The notes: generated from the sequence alone by a model not told the origin. DNA of 64,000 nucleotides from Amoebophrya sp. A120 (GCA_905178155.1 CAJINV010000002.1:7532743-7596742), one strand, 5' to 3'; positions 45,702 to 57,399 are shown, counted from the first letter of the stretch. Numbers and translations are program-made.

Positions 45702-48700
45702 TTATCGGTTTCGCAATTCGAATTGTTCGTAGAACCGCACGGCTTCCATCGAAGTCCGCGGTTTGGCTTCAGCAAGAGCCTCTCGCAGATGAATTTTCTT
45801 CAGTTCCGGGCCCTTGGCTGCAAGAGCCGTAGAACCATTTGGAGACTTATTTGACGTAGTCGCTGCACGCATCCGCTGTTGGTACCCGCTGATGGCCTCG
45901 CGCACGGCTCGCAGGGACGCTTCCTTCACCAAATTCACGATTTCTGCGCCACTGAAGCCCTCAGTCTTGTCGCTCAACTCTTCGAGGAGGCACAGGTAAA
46001 AATCTTTACGCTTTCTTACTGGCCCGTTCGTCGTGTCCAAATCCTTCTTCACGAAGTCCACAGCACGCTTCCTTTGCGTTTTTGACGTATTCGTGTTCGC
46101 GTGACGTTTATTTCCGTCTCGTTCCCCCACCTCTCGGGCCGTTTTGAATTTCCTCGTTCTGCGTTTCGGCTTGAAAAGTAGAGTTTTTGATGCTTTATGG
46201 CTATTGTTCGCCGCGTCGGTTGCGAGCTCCAGCTTTTTTAACTTTGCTATGGGAGGTTCCTCATCTTCCTCTTTCACGACTTGAGGCCGGGGCTTTGGCT
46301 CCTCGGTCTCGGACCCGCGTGCTGCACCGTCCTCGGATGAAGATTCGGTCTCGCTCTCGGAAGTTTCCTCCGACTCCGATTCGGAAGAAGTGGAAGACTT
46401 GGAGACAAACGAGGTCGGGGAAGTACTAGCAGCTGGCGCTGGCGCAGGTGCACCAGCACTAGCAGGACCTGCAAAAGCATCAACACGACTGGTAGCTCCT
46501 CCTTCCATATTTTCAGCACTACCCGCGTCCCCTTCGCTTTCAAGTATCCCCACTTCCAAGTGTTTCACTTTCAGCAGGCAATTTCGCAGAATATCCTTCC
46601 GTGCGGCCAAATCGGGTAGCGACACGTACAACAGCCGATCGAAGCGGCCCGGGCGCATGATGGCAGAATCTAACGCTTCCGGTCGATTGGTCGCCGCCAT
46701 GATGATCAGTTCCTGCTTCAACCCGACGCCGTCCATCTCGTTCAGTAGTTGGGACAACACGCGCGCGTTCACGTCGTTCCCCGAACCACCGCCGCCGTTG
46801 CCCCGCGACCCCGCCATGGAATCGATCTCGTCGAAGAAGATCACGCAGGGCTGCGCTTGCCGCGCTTTGCGGAAGATGTCGCGGACCTGGCGCTCGGACT
46901 CACCTACATACTTGTTGAACAGTTCGGGGCCCTTGATGCTGATGAAATTCATCTTGGACTCCGTCGCCACGGCCTTGGCCATCATGGTTTTCGAGCACCC
47001 GGGCGGGCCGTACAGCAGAATCCCCTTGGGCGGCGTCAGGTCCAGCTTGGCGAACAGGTCCTTGTGCAAGAAGGGCCACTCCACCGACTGCTGGAGCTTT
47101 TGCTTCAGGTCCGCGTACCCGCCAATCATGTGCCACTTCACCTTCGGAATTTCGATCTGCAGTTCCTTCAGCGCGGACGGCTTCACCTTGTTCTGCAAGG
47201 CGAAATTGAATAGGTCGAGGAGAGACTTTATTTTGGACGATGATTGTTCTCTCGTCGCACGACCTGCTGCTGTTCTTTCATTTTCCTCCTGGATTCTCAT
47301 CAGCGCAACGGCGTTGCACAGACCCTGCAAATCCGCACCGACAAAGCCGTGTGCGTCGTCAGCTATTTGTCGCAGGTCCTGTTCGGACAGAAGTTCTTGA
47401 TCTTGTCCTCCGCGGCCGTCGGGAGAAATTAAAACATGCGGGTTTTGCTGCTTTGCGGTGTTGTTCTGGTTCTCCTTCTCCAGCATGTTCATCTTTCTCG
47501 TCATGATCTTCAAAATCTCGAACCTCGCTTCGCTGTTCGGCGCGCCCACTTCCAGCTCCCGGTCCAGCCGGCCGGGCCTGCGCAACGCCGGATCGAGGGC
47601 GTTCGGTCGGTTCGTCGCTGCAAGAAGAACCAGGCCTCCCTGCTGTGCTGCAATTGTTCTGTTGCCGGAGAAAGCAGTTGCTGGGTCATTTTTGCCTTTC
47701 TTCGCTCCGATGCCGTCCAGCAAAGTCAAGAACGTCGCCACAATCCTGCGCTCCGACTCCCCCACCGAGTCCTCGCGTTTTGGACACAGTGCGTCGATCT
47801 CGTCGATGAAAATCAGACACCCGCGCTTCCGTCTTCGACGTAGTTCTGCTGGTTCTTGGGGGAGCCTATTAGTCGCACCCGCCGCTCCACCATACGTCGA
47901 TGCAGGAGATGATGAAGTTGTGATCTCTTCTATCTCTTCGTTCGCCAATTCTTGGCAGCGGTCGAAAATGTCCACGATTTTCTTTTCGGTCTCTCCGGAG
48001 TACTGGCTGGCCAGGTCGCTCGCCTCTACCATCTCGCAATGGCAGTTCAGCTCTTCCGACAAGGCCTTCGCCAACAGGGTCTTGCCTGTGCCGGGCGGCC
48101 CGTACAACAGTACGCCCTTCGGGGTTTGCAGCCCGTACTGCGCGTAGACTTGTGGGTTCTGCAGCGGGTTCTTGATCAGCGTCGTCAGCTGGTCGATGAT
48201 CGGCCGCAAACCGCCGACTTGGGCTATCGTAAGGAAACATCCCCCCTCCCCATATCAAAAACGTATCCGTCTGAAAATTTGTGATGCACATTTGTGACCT
48301 CAAATCCTGTCTGTCTTGCAAGAAGGCAAGTCCAGAAAGCGTCCCGCATTTTGCAGGCGGTTTGTGATGCTGTTTGGCTTAGAGCATACACGTTTGCCAT
48401 GGTAGGCGCCTACGTCAAAACGTCTCGACTGAGGCTTGACATATGCCAGCACTCCTCCAGAGCAAGACAAATTTGACTTGTGTATGGAAATCCAGCATCA
48501 GAAACTTGGTTTCGATATGGGGAGGGGGGATTTTTCCTTTTGATATGGGCGAAGCCGGCGGTAGTTGGCTTCTGGTGATGGTGTCCTGGTGCCGTTGCTG
48601 CCGTATTTGCAGCGGTAGCGTCAGGGGTGCTGGAAGAGCTGTTGCTAGTCGCGTGAGTGGGTCCTCGTGCCTGTGGATCGTCGGAAGGTGCTGGCACTGT

Positions 48701-50557
48701 TGGGAAGGTTATAAAGGCGCTCTTGTCGTGGCTGTCAATTAAAGTTATCTTCGAAATCGTCGGGATTGGGCTTACTCTAGTACTACCTCCGGAGGATGCT
48801 GCGGATTTTCTGTTTTTATTTCCACCAGTAGAGCTAGCGCCTGCTGTTGCTGTTGTGTAGTTGGTCGGAAGGAATCGCCCTGTTCGGTCAAACAGAGCGT
48901 AAGACTTCGTTGATGACGAGGCTGCAGAAGTAGAAGATGAAATCTCACACTTCCGAATCCAGATGCCGCACCGCTTTCCGAACACGCTGACAAACCTCCT
49001 CTCATTATCGCTGAAGTAGCCCCCATCCAGAATATGAGATAGCCAGAGCTCCAGCGGTGCGTGCTTCGGAAATTTTTTCCGGTCCTCGACCTCGACGGTC
49101 ATGCGGGAAATCACTTTTGGAAGGAGTTCTTGCGGCGGATGAGGAGGCGCTGGAGCATTGATCTTCGACGGTCCCGCAGCTCCTGCTGATAGGACATCAA
49201 TCGGTGAACCCCCAGGCAGCTTTCTGATCCCGCAAACGCCGAGTTCTGTGAGGGAACTTCTTACGCCCTCAATAGTTCCAAACGTCGCCGCGATCTGCCC
49301 TTCCTCTCCAGCAGCACTTGTTCCAAGGACATGTTGCATCCTCCCATTCCTGAAGCTCACCGTCGCAAGCAGATTTCGGGCTGCTTCGAAGGAAAAATAC
49401 ACCTTGGGTGTCGGGGGTAGAAGTTCTCCGCCACCTTGCCCACCGCCAGCTCTGCTCTTCCGGCTTTTCTTACCGGCAGCGGTGCTGGACACGGGAAACA
49501 CTTTTGCGGTAAACACCATGGTGTCTGCCACCTCGACCGCCGCACCGTCCTGGATGTTCAACGTGTCCGGAAGCCGGATCTCGTCCGGAAAGGTCGTTTG
49601 CTCGTGCGCGGAGCTGGCATTCGCGGGAATCAAGTGCAAGGTTGCCACGAGTGTGCTGGAATTCTTTTTGTGAGGATCTCTGTTAGCGGAAAGTAGCGTC
49701 TCGTCGGGGTTTTCTACCCGGGGGGTCGAGTAGGTCGATTGTGACAGCTCCGGTACGGATTGCAGCGGCGCAGCAGCGCCACTTGTCCTGGTTGGCGGCC
49801 GTTGGGGCGGCGCGGCCTTGGAGACCTTTGAGGACGAAGAAGGTGCTTCGGCTGTTTGTTTGTTCGAGGCAAAGGGTGGCGCTTTGTTGTTTTCGGGTGT
49901 TCGCAAAGACGACGTTTGCGCAGTAGAAGTTTCATCTTCAAGCAGTGGCACGCCAGCGTTGGCAGAATTACGTGCTTCAGAGGGCAAATACGCCTCGGAA
50001 GTCATGTTGTTTTCATCGGCAACATGACCACGACCAAGCTCTTCCTTCATCTTCACTGTAGATGCGGCAGACGCGTCAACTACACCGGGAGCCCCCGCTG
50101 AGGCGCCCGGATACGTACCATCAACTCTCGGTGACCTCAGGTCCAAGTTGTAGGTTCCCCGGGGGGGATTTCGGTTCCTCGCGCTTAGATCGTCCAAGCG
50201 GTACGACTCGCCGGCAAGTAGTGCATCTTCGTCGTCTCGGGGTGTCGCGAAAGCGCTAACGGCTTCCGCCTGTTTCAATTTCTTCGGTGCATCTACTTCG
50301 CCGTTTGCTCGATCCCGGCCTCTTCCGCGCTCTCTGGAATTGTTGTTGTTTGCTGTTGTCCGGCCGTTCCGATTCGGCAGTGCCGTCGCACGTCCACGCT
50401 CATTGTCAGGAACACGAGTGGGAGGGGCACCATCAAGTCGGTAGGAAGCCGTCGCATTTGGGTTCGATCTCGCAGAGCCAGCTCCACTCGTAGCGTTTTT
50501 CTTGTTGGCTTTCTTCTCCCTCGGTTGCCTCACGGGAAGGGCATACGGGTCGGCCAT
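45702..50557 (-). CDS. AFG2: AFG2/SPATA5-type double AAA+ ATPase
   Basis: Exons 50557-48546 and 48219-45702 sum to 4530 bases, about 1509 residues, once introner B3 is removed. The join creates FAQVGGLRPIIDQL, the conserved start of the first ATPase domain. D1: GPPGTGKT Walker A, CLIFIDEIDALCPKR Walker B, then LAATNRPNALDPALRRPGR. D2: GGYADLKQKLQQSVEWP, GPPGCSKT Walker A with the Cys-Ser variant typical of AFG2/SPATA5, VIFFDEIDSMAGSR, AATNRPEALDSAIMRPGR. The 670-residue head is mostly disordered with some folded stretches (PDEIRLPDTLNIQDGAAVEV; FPKHAPLELWLSHIL). A Ser/Glu-rich and then basic insert of about 140 residues splits the D2 tail before TEGFSGAEIVNLVKEA. AFG2 proteins release factors from pre-60S ribosomes. 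The protein is about twice the usual length. Confidence 0.85.
48225..48545. mobile_element. Introner, family B, 321 bp (forward orientation)
   Basis: Ends TATCGTAAGGAAACATCCCC and, on the complement, TATCAAAAGGAAAAATCCCC. Perfect duplications TGGGC at 48220-48224 and 48546-48550. Same orientation as the 37.2-kb copy and within one base of its length. It lies at the start of the first ATPase domain; without splicing the protein would end before any ATPase motif. Confidence 0.97.
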
Positions 50558-51694
50558 TTTGTTTTTGGCTTATCACCTTTCTGGGCCGTCGCTTCCAAGT
50601 GTGCACATGCAGGCTATGCAGGCGTCTTAGAAGAATCTACCTAGCTAGAAGAGCCATGCGGCTATCTATCGGAAAAGATTGTCTACGTGAAACTGAAAGT
50701 GAAACAATGTGTGGTCGCTGTCACTATAACATGAGTGAAAAAAATGAAAAAGACCATGTCCGTCTGCGTAATTGTACAAAGGTCGAACCAAGCCTACTGA
50801 CCACGGACAAATTTAGACTTTGATTTCCAAGAGTCGGAATACCGCGAAACAAATAATAGCAAATTATCGCCACGTTGATGTTGGCCGCGCCGGGTTTTAC
50901 TAGCGAGAGGTGGAACATACGTACAAGATCCTCGATGTAGACCTAGACGAGCCAACAAGCGGTTTGTCATTATGTCAAGGTCTAGCAGCGGTTTCATTAT
51001 TCCAGGAACTTCGAGGACTCCGGTGTGTAATATCACGCCGACGCCGTGAAGATCATCACAGCTTCAGATTGAGATTGACAGGGATCATGATCTGCAGGTG
51101 AACCAGTATCACATTGAAGACCTTTCTCCATCTCAAAAAAATCACTAGTTCCAGCGGGTGCTGCCGCGGTCTCGGGAAACAGGTAGGATCTTCACAAGCT
51201 CTTCGTCTTTATTAACCTGTCGCTTTCCTGTTAAATTCCATGATCTATGGTATGACTTTTCGATCATTGTGCGACCCTCTTCCACTTTTTTTACTTCTTC
51301 GTCATCGTCTAGGTCCGCGACAGTGGCCACGATCATTTTGCGAAAACAAGTATGCAAAGCCAACAGCTGCGATCTCTACGTCTCTTCAAGTTCATGATCG
51401 TGCGTTTTCGCTTTCTAGATAGATTGCCGGCCAGGAGCGTGCTGTTGCGCACGTTGGCAACACCCATTCAAGACGACGTACCGGTGGTCATCGAGGAGCC
51501 GAACAACATCCACCGCGTTGACGTTGTGATTTCATTATTTTTCAATGTTTTTGATGCGGGCGAAGTCGAACTTCGTTGATACACCACATGTACATCTCTT
51601 CGCAATCGAATTTTGCTTCGCCACGTCACATCTGACACGACCAGTAGTGAAGGTCCAAAATCCTCATATCTTCACTAAAACTTGAAAATCGATG
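50558..51694. other. Intergenic, ambiguous short frames
   Basis: Frames of 60-80 codons exist on both strands around 50.8-51.6 kb (for example a plus-strand frame at 51352-51579 and a minus-strand one at 51363-51145), and neither strand can be preferred. No domain is seen. A small spliced gene here is possible but not supported. Confidence 0.3.
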
Positions 51695-54600
51695 CTATTT
51701 TTGAGTTGCCCCTCCTGCCGTCCCCGCGGCACTTTCTCCCGCAGCATCGAGAGCAGCAGTTTTTTCCTTCTTCTTCCGAAACACCCGGGTATCCGCGGGA
51801 TCAAATCCTTTTTCCGGCGCCCCGGACACGCCCCACTTCGGCGTTGCCAGCGAGTAGTCGACGGAGGTGCAGTTTTTCCACTCCCCTGTTTCGATCAACC
51901 TGTGGAATTTGTCGTAGTCAATCCAGGTTTTCCACGCCCCCGTCTCCCTATCCTTGAACGTCTTCTTCGCGAGCAAAATGATCAGACTGTGCTCGTGCTC
52001 GCACGCCAGCTCGTAGTCTTCCTCCAGGTTTTCAAGCGCCAGAATGCTTTTCCCGAACTCGACCACCTCCCAGTGCCACGGCACGGACTTCATCGTCATT
52101 TTGTCCTTGCCCTGGGAGTCCCCGTTGTACGTGACGCCCTTGATCTCGATGAAGTCGGGGTCCCCCCTCTTGATCAACTTCGCGTAGTCCAGCGTGTCGT
52201 CCATGTTCTTGTTCTTCACCAGAGTCAAGCGGAACACCGTGCGGGAAAACTTGAAGTCCCGCAACACGTCAATGCTGTCCAGAAACTGCTGCCAGAAGTC
52301 CTGCTTCAACGGCCGGTCGACCGCTTTCAGCGTGTCCTTCGTGGGGGCGTCGATGGAGAGGTACAGCTGCGTGCAGGGGGACAAGTTTCGCATCTGCTCG
52401 GGGAACTGCGCGTTGGTCACCATGAAGGTCGAGATTTTCTCCTTGTGCAGCAATTCGAAAATCTTGTTGATCTTCGGGTACATGATCGGCTCGCCGACCA
52501 GCGAGAGCGCGCAGTGCTTGATCTGCTTCGCCTGCTCGAACCGCTCGGGCGTGACGCCGGGCACGCCCTTCAGCTGCTTGATCATCTTCGCGTTATGAAC
52601 TGCAAAATTGTCTGGGTCTGGAATGTTGCCGGGTTTGTCATGCATATTTTGCGTGAGCCAGGATGTCTGTAAAAATGCACGACCTAGCATCACAGATTTT
52701 CAGAGGTCGCCCTGATGCCTACTCCGCATGACAAATGCCCTCCCCGCGTAGCACGCGCTAGACTCCTCTTGCTGGTCATGCAATACAGATTTTTTATTTT
52801 TAGAGTCCAAAGTTAGCATCACAAGTTCGAACCTTCCAGACCCAGACATTTTTACATTTGATACGCGTGCTCGTTCAGCCAGTTTTCCACGATCAGCTCG
52901 GGTTCGTCCATCTGCCACTCCCATTGCTGCGCCACCGGGTTCTTGTGGTGCCGCCAACAGAACACGCACTTGTTGGCGCAGGCGAGACTGGGGGTGGCTT
53001 CCATGCAGGACAGCGACGCGATGCCGTAGAACGTGTGCTTGTAGCAGCCGCCCCGCCCGCGCAAGTGGTGCTTGGTCCAACGGCACAGTTTCACCGCGGA
53101 GTGCTGGCCTACCACCTTGTAGCCCTCTTTCGTCAGATTCTCCTTCTGTCGCTTGGAAAGCATCTTCTTCGTCGCGGTCTTGTCGGCTCCTGCCGTTGAT
53201 GCCACTGTCGGCCCGCAGGACCCCACGTCCTTGTCTAGATCCTCCAAATCGTCGTCGTTTTGCTTATTTTTCGCCTTGTTCTGGTCCAGAAAATCGTCTT
53301 CGTCAGAGCTGAACTCCGACTCGCTGTACTCCGTGAAAGCGTCACTCTCGTTGACGTTTTCGTCTTGCGGTTCCTGCGACACCTCACTTGTTGTTGTCCC
53401 AGAGGTACTAGCAGTGGAGTGAGTGTGGCCTGTTGTATCCTTGCAAGAACTACCGTTGGGACTGCTGCAGCAGGCTGTGGACCTCGTGCTCGAAGCATCG
53501 TCGCGGGGGGAATTCGTGGCCGAAGTGGAAGGAGATGTGGCTGTTTTCAGGTACTTCTTGGAAGCAGCACTAGAAGTAGAGTCGGCTTTGCACCCGCAGG
53601 TACCCTGCTGGCAAGCATCCTGCTCCTGATTTTGTTCTCGTGCCCGCCGTTCGTCGTTCAGCTGCACAGCGGATTTTGTGAGGGGTTGCTGGTCCTCTCC
53701 TTGAGCAAGATCACGACCGAGAGCCACAGTTAATGGAACGTCACACAACAGAAGCTTTTCCTGATGAAGATGTTGTTGACCACCACCCGTCTTGTTGATT
53801 TTACTCCTTACCTCCTTCAACTCCCGCAGGGCCGCGTCAGACAGACAAAACTCTTCGACCACCTCCTTTTCAAAATTTGCCAGCGACTCCTTCGTCCGTT
53901 GACGGTCCTCTTCATCCAGGAAGACCGCGGTGTCGAGCAGACGAAGTTTCCTCGTTTTTCTTGTGCTGGTTCCGAAGCTCGAGGAAGATGTAGTCGCTGA
54001 TAATGTTGCGCTGGCGCCCCCTGTCGTCAGAGATGATGTTGAACCTCCTGTACGATCATCTTCTTCAGAAATTTTCTCTTCCACTACGCCACTGTCCATG
54101 GACCAGAGTTTTTCCGTCAAATTCCGGAAAATTCGAACTCCCGCGGTGCAGAACAACTCCTTACCGTAATTCTTGTCGCCCAGGGCAAGCACAGAAATGG
54201 TGTCCAACTTCTTTAAAGTCTGCTTCCCGAACCGGAAGTCGTTCGCGGCCTCGGCGATTTGCTCGTACAGGTTCATCGCGGCTAGCGGTGGTCCGTCGTC
54301 AAACGTCGCGAGGACGATGATGAGGTCGGTGAAGGATTGCGTCATGTCCTCCAAGTCCACGGCATCCATCCGGGCCGTGACGAAGAAGTCTTCCAATGCT
54401 GCGTTTGCATGAGTGGCACCTTGATGGTCACCAGCTTCAGCCTCTTCGAATACCTGAAATAGCTCCGGTAATTGCTCGCGCGTTACGTTTTTGAAGTACG
54501 AGCATGACGTTGAGAAGTGTTCGTCTCCACGAGGACGAGTACTAGACGTTGTGGATTTATTATTCTTGCACTGTTGCTCAGCATCTTCTTGTTCTTTCTC

Positions 54601-54876
54601 TTCCTCCGTTACCCGAATTAGAAACCGGGCGATCCTGTCCGCCAGCCGCTCAGACAGCCCCCCGGCGTGCCCGTAGAGGATCAGGGTGCGCTTTTGCTTT
54701 CTTGTGCGCCGAGCTTGCTGGTTCCGTGCTCGCAGAGTTTTTGCCCTTCGTTTCGAGAGAACAAACTTCGTCCCGGCGACGGTGGCCGCAAGCAAACCGA
54801 ACGACAAAGCGGCGGCGGTGGCGGTGGGAAGCCAGGAGGTGGAACTCGCTTTCCCTGTAGTCGAGGACGATGTCAT
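51695..54876 (-). CDS. TYW1: TYW1, tRNA 4-demethylwyosine synthase (radical SAM)
   Basis: Exons 54876-52864 and 52588-51695 sum to 2907 bases, 968 residues. Residues about 18-43 form a hydrophobic anchor (AAALSFGLLAATVAGTKFVL). A flavodoxin-like domain follows (LILYGHAGGLSERLADRIAR; DLIIVLATFDDG; VLALGDKNYGKELF) with Ser-rich inserts. The radical SAM core begins near SLACANKCVFCWRHHKNP, the C-x3-C-x2-C cluster motif, and continues DEPELIVENWLNEHA|KMIK across an introner. HCALSLVGEPIMYPKI, STFMVTNAQFPEQM, TQLYLSIDAPTKD, DFIEIKGVTYNGDS and VPWHWEVVEFG match TYW1 closely. The enzyme builds the tricyclic core of wybutosine at G37 of tRNA-Phe from N1-methylguanosine and pyruvate. Longer than usual (about 800) because of low-complexity inserts. 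Confidence 0.95.
52594..52863. mobile_element. Introner, family A, 270 bp (forward orientation)
   Basis: Left end TATGAACTGCAAAATTGTC, right end GACATTTTTACATTTGATA, both with the TCTGGGTCTGGAA core. Perfect duplications CGCGT at about 52589-52593 and 52864-52868. It splits the radical SAM domain; excision restores NEHAKMIKQLKGVPGV, the TYW1 consensus. Unspliced, the frame ends two codons after TAT. The left coordinates may be off by one base. Confidence 0.97.
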
Positions 54877-56738
54877 TTTCAGGTTGATGTGTAGAAGTCG
54901 ACAGAAAGCTCGAAGATAAAGATGAGGATGCGGAAAATTTCACCAACTAACTATAGTAGTTCTGTTGAACAAATACAGCTTCGGCACCAAAGGCAGCTAA
55001 GTTCTTCATATCTCCGGTTTATTTTCACTTGCTTCGTTCTCTGTTTTTTTCAGTTGGGTAATTCCTGTCACGCAAAAAGACCTTGACCACCTGATATTCC
55101 GCCAGTCTCAAAAAAATGAGAGCGAGTTGGCTGGAGTGGTAGCAAGAATAACCAATACAGGACCACTATTGCCTCTGCAATGGCGTGGAAGATGCAGCAG
55201 GAATTTACATCTGCAGGACCAGGAGCCAAGATCTTCTTCATTACGTTTTTGTCATGTCAATCATTTTTTGACCAGGCCGGAGGATGAAGATTGCGTGCGC
55301 TTGTAGCAAGACATTTCTGGATTGTGTTCCTGATCCTGTAACTGAGAGCTGGAGAATCGTAAATTACTGATCCTTCAAAAACGAAAGCCTGAGCAAAGGA
55401 ACTTCTTGCATTGCGATTATGATAAAACGACGCACAGCAGGTCGTGTCGAGAAAATATGCTATCCCCTAGCAGTGAAGTCCGCTTTGCCATCAGCAGGAT
55501 TTGGCGGGATCGGGATTTGTTCTCTCATTTCTGAACCTCTCCATTTTCAGCTTCAGTGGAAATTTTCGCGTGGTGCCTCAAACACAAACTAGAAGGCCTA
55601 GGCAAAGGGGAAGGCAATAAAGGAAGCGATCATGTAAGTGCAACCCGTGACGAGTACAAAATTTGGTCTTGATCGTACTGGGTACTACAACATGTGATTC
55701 ATTCATGTATTCTCATTCAATCGTTGTTTTTTCTACCTACCACTGCTCATCGCCATACCAGTCGTCTCCACCGCCTTCCGTAGTATCGAAACGAAACCAG
55801 GATCCGGATCCTGAGTCATCACGGCATGAGCAGGTTTTTGTTTTTCATTAACCTGGCAGAAAAAATCATAGATACTATTGTTCTCGCCTCGAATAGCCTC
55901 CTTAGGCGATTCATCCTGTCAACATCATCATGTTCATGCCAACGAACATACATATATTATGCAAGGAGAACTACACAGTGACTCAATCTTTCCGATAGAC
56001 TTTTGTCATGCCAACATGATCATTTCAAACGGACTCAGCAGCCCTTTATTTCTTCATCGTGATATCCATACCACTCGTCGTCTTCTCCCTCGTCCTTGTC
56101 TTTCAAGGAAGCGTACCGTAGCGATCTCAGGATGAAAATTCGTGTCAGTGACGTGGTTCAACATCTTATTTTTACCAGCAGAAGCAACTACGCTGCTAGC
56201 CCTAGCGCAGTACTGCTTCTTTGTCTATTGTTCGTCGTGTTCAACAAACTGAAATTTAAATTTCGGTAATTTGTATCACATGTCTCGCGCCGTCCTGTCA
56301 TGGCGGCAGGGCGCATACTCTGACAGCGATGGGGAAGAGGGTAGGCAAAGCCTACCAGCGAGTATGCACGATCCTGATACCACTCCAGGGCGGGAGGGTG
56401 GGGAAAATTTCGATCGCGCGATCGAATCGGGCGGCGTCTAGCCGGGACGGGGCGCTTGCCCATTTTTAGCCAAGCAGATACATAGTAGAGCAATGAGGAG
56501 AAGGGGCCCGACCCTCGCATACCTATCAAATTACCTACCCTTATCTTCTCTCTGCCTGGAGTCACAGGCTCGCCAGCCGTTCGAAGATAATGAACATTTA
56601 TCTTCTTCTATCAATGAAAATGAATACAAAAAAAAGCACGCACTACTTTCTTAGTCAGCACCAGAATGCGCGCCGTGGACCATATTTGAGAAGTAGATGA
56701 TGTAGAAGTAGTCCGAGTTATTACGTTTTGCGGCCGTG
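54877..56738. other. Intergenic, no gene supported
   Basis: About 1.9 kb. Short open frames on both strands lack domains. A minus-strand frame at 56565-56188 (125 codons) covers a GC-richer patch with a CGATCGCGCGATCG palindrome at about 56.41 kb. No RNA gene recognised. Confidence 0.35.
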
Positions 56739-57140
56739 CTACTGTGGCCTGCTGGTCGGAAATGCAGATGAAAACGAACGTCCTACGCGTACTTCCACTT
56801 GCATACTTGAATTGATCAGCGCGAGGAACATGAGAATGCCGACGCCGCCGAGGAAACCGTAGGAAAAGTTTCCTATCACGAAGGTTGGGATAAAGGCCGC
56901 CCCGGTAAAACTATACCCGGCGAGGGCCATAACCCAAAATAATAGCCACATCGTCAAAAACGTGCAGCAGGTTCCGCAGCTCGCCACCAAGGACCGCAAC
57001 CGGGCCTGTTTCCGCTTCTTCACGGATTTCTTCTTGCTGGGCTCACACTGTATGAACAGCGCAGTTGCGAGCGCCATGTTTACTCCTATGAAAAGGAAAA
57101 ACAGACCGCCGAAAACGCCTCCGTATACCATCGTAGTCAT
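56739..57140 (-). CDS. Small membrane protein, weakly V-ATPase subunit e-like
   Basis: Likely start is the ATG at 57140 (MTTMVYGGVFGGLFFLFIG), just after a pyrimidine-rich acceptor-like stretch (CTTTCAG...CACAG), so an upstream exon may exist. Hydrophobic spans: VYGGVFGGLFFLFIGVNMAL, then a basic loop (SKKKSVKKRKQARLR), CCTFLTMWLLFWVMALAGY, and FSYGFLGGVGILMFLALI near the end. Two spans with a lysine-rich loop and a Cys/Trp-rich second span resemble V-ATPase subunit e. The extra third span and the short Ser-rich tail do not, so the family call is tentative. The coding nature is more certain than the function. Confidence 0.45.
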   Translation of the reverse strand: MTTMVYGGVFGGLFFLFIGVNMALATALFIQCEPSKKKSVKKRKQARLRSLVASCGTCCTFLTMWLLFWVMALAGYSFTGAAFIPTFVIGNFSYGFLGGVGILMFLALINSSMQVEVRVGRSFSSAFPTSRPQ

Positions 57141-57399
57141 CTGTGAACACCTGAAAGATATTAAAGATGTCGTTGACGTCTGCCGCTCCTCGCATCGCAT
57201 TGTTGATGATTTTCCGGCACGGTAGGACCCGTGCTAAAAATCCGCAGCCGCAATCGGACGAGCCGGAGCGAACATGCATAGAAGGCTAGAAATGCTACTT
57301 ACTCAATCGTGCGTCTAAAACCTCATAGAAGCTTCTTTACCTTGTTTGTGCGTGTGTCCTACACTCTTGTACGTACTGGCAGGTCATAAAAACGGCACA

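Noticed and set aside
46390-47400. 336-residue plus-strand frame inside the AAA+ ATPase
   Set aside because: Antisense shadow of a strongly conserved ATPase frame. Its protein is Ser/Arg-rich without domain.
51692-52672. 326-residue plus-strand frame opposite TYW1
   Set aside because: Shadow of the TYW1 frame, which matches the family motif by motif.
56400-56430. CGATCGCGCGATCG palindrome as an operator
   Set aside because: A single short palindrome in intergenic DNA without a neighbouring start or repeat; too weak to call.
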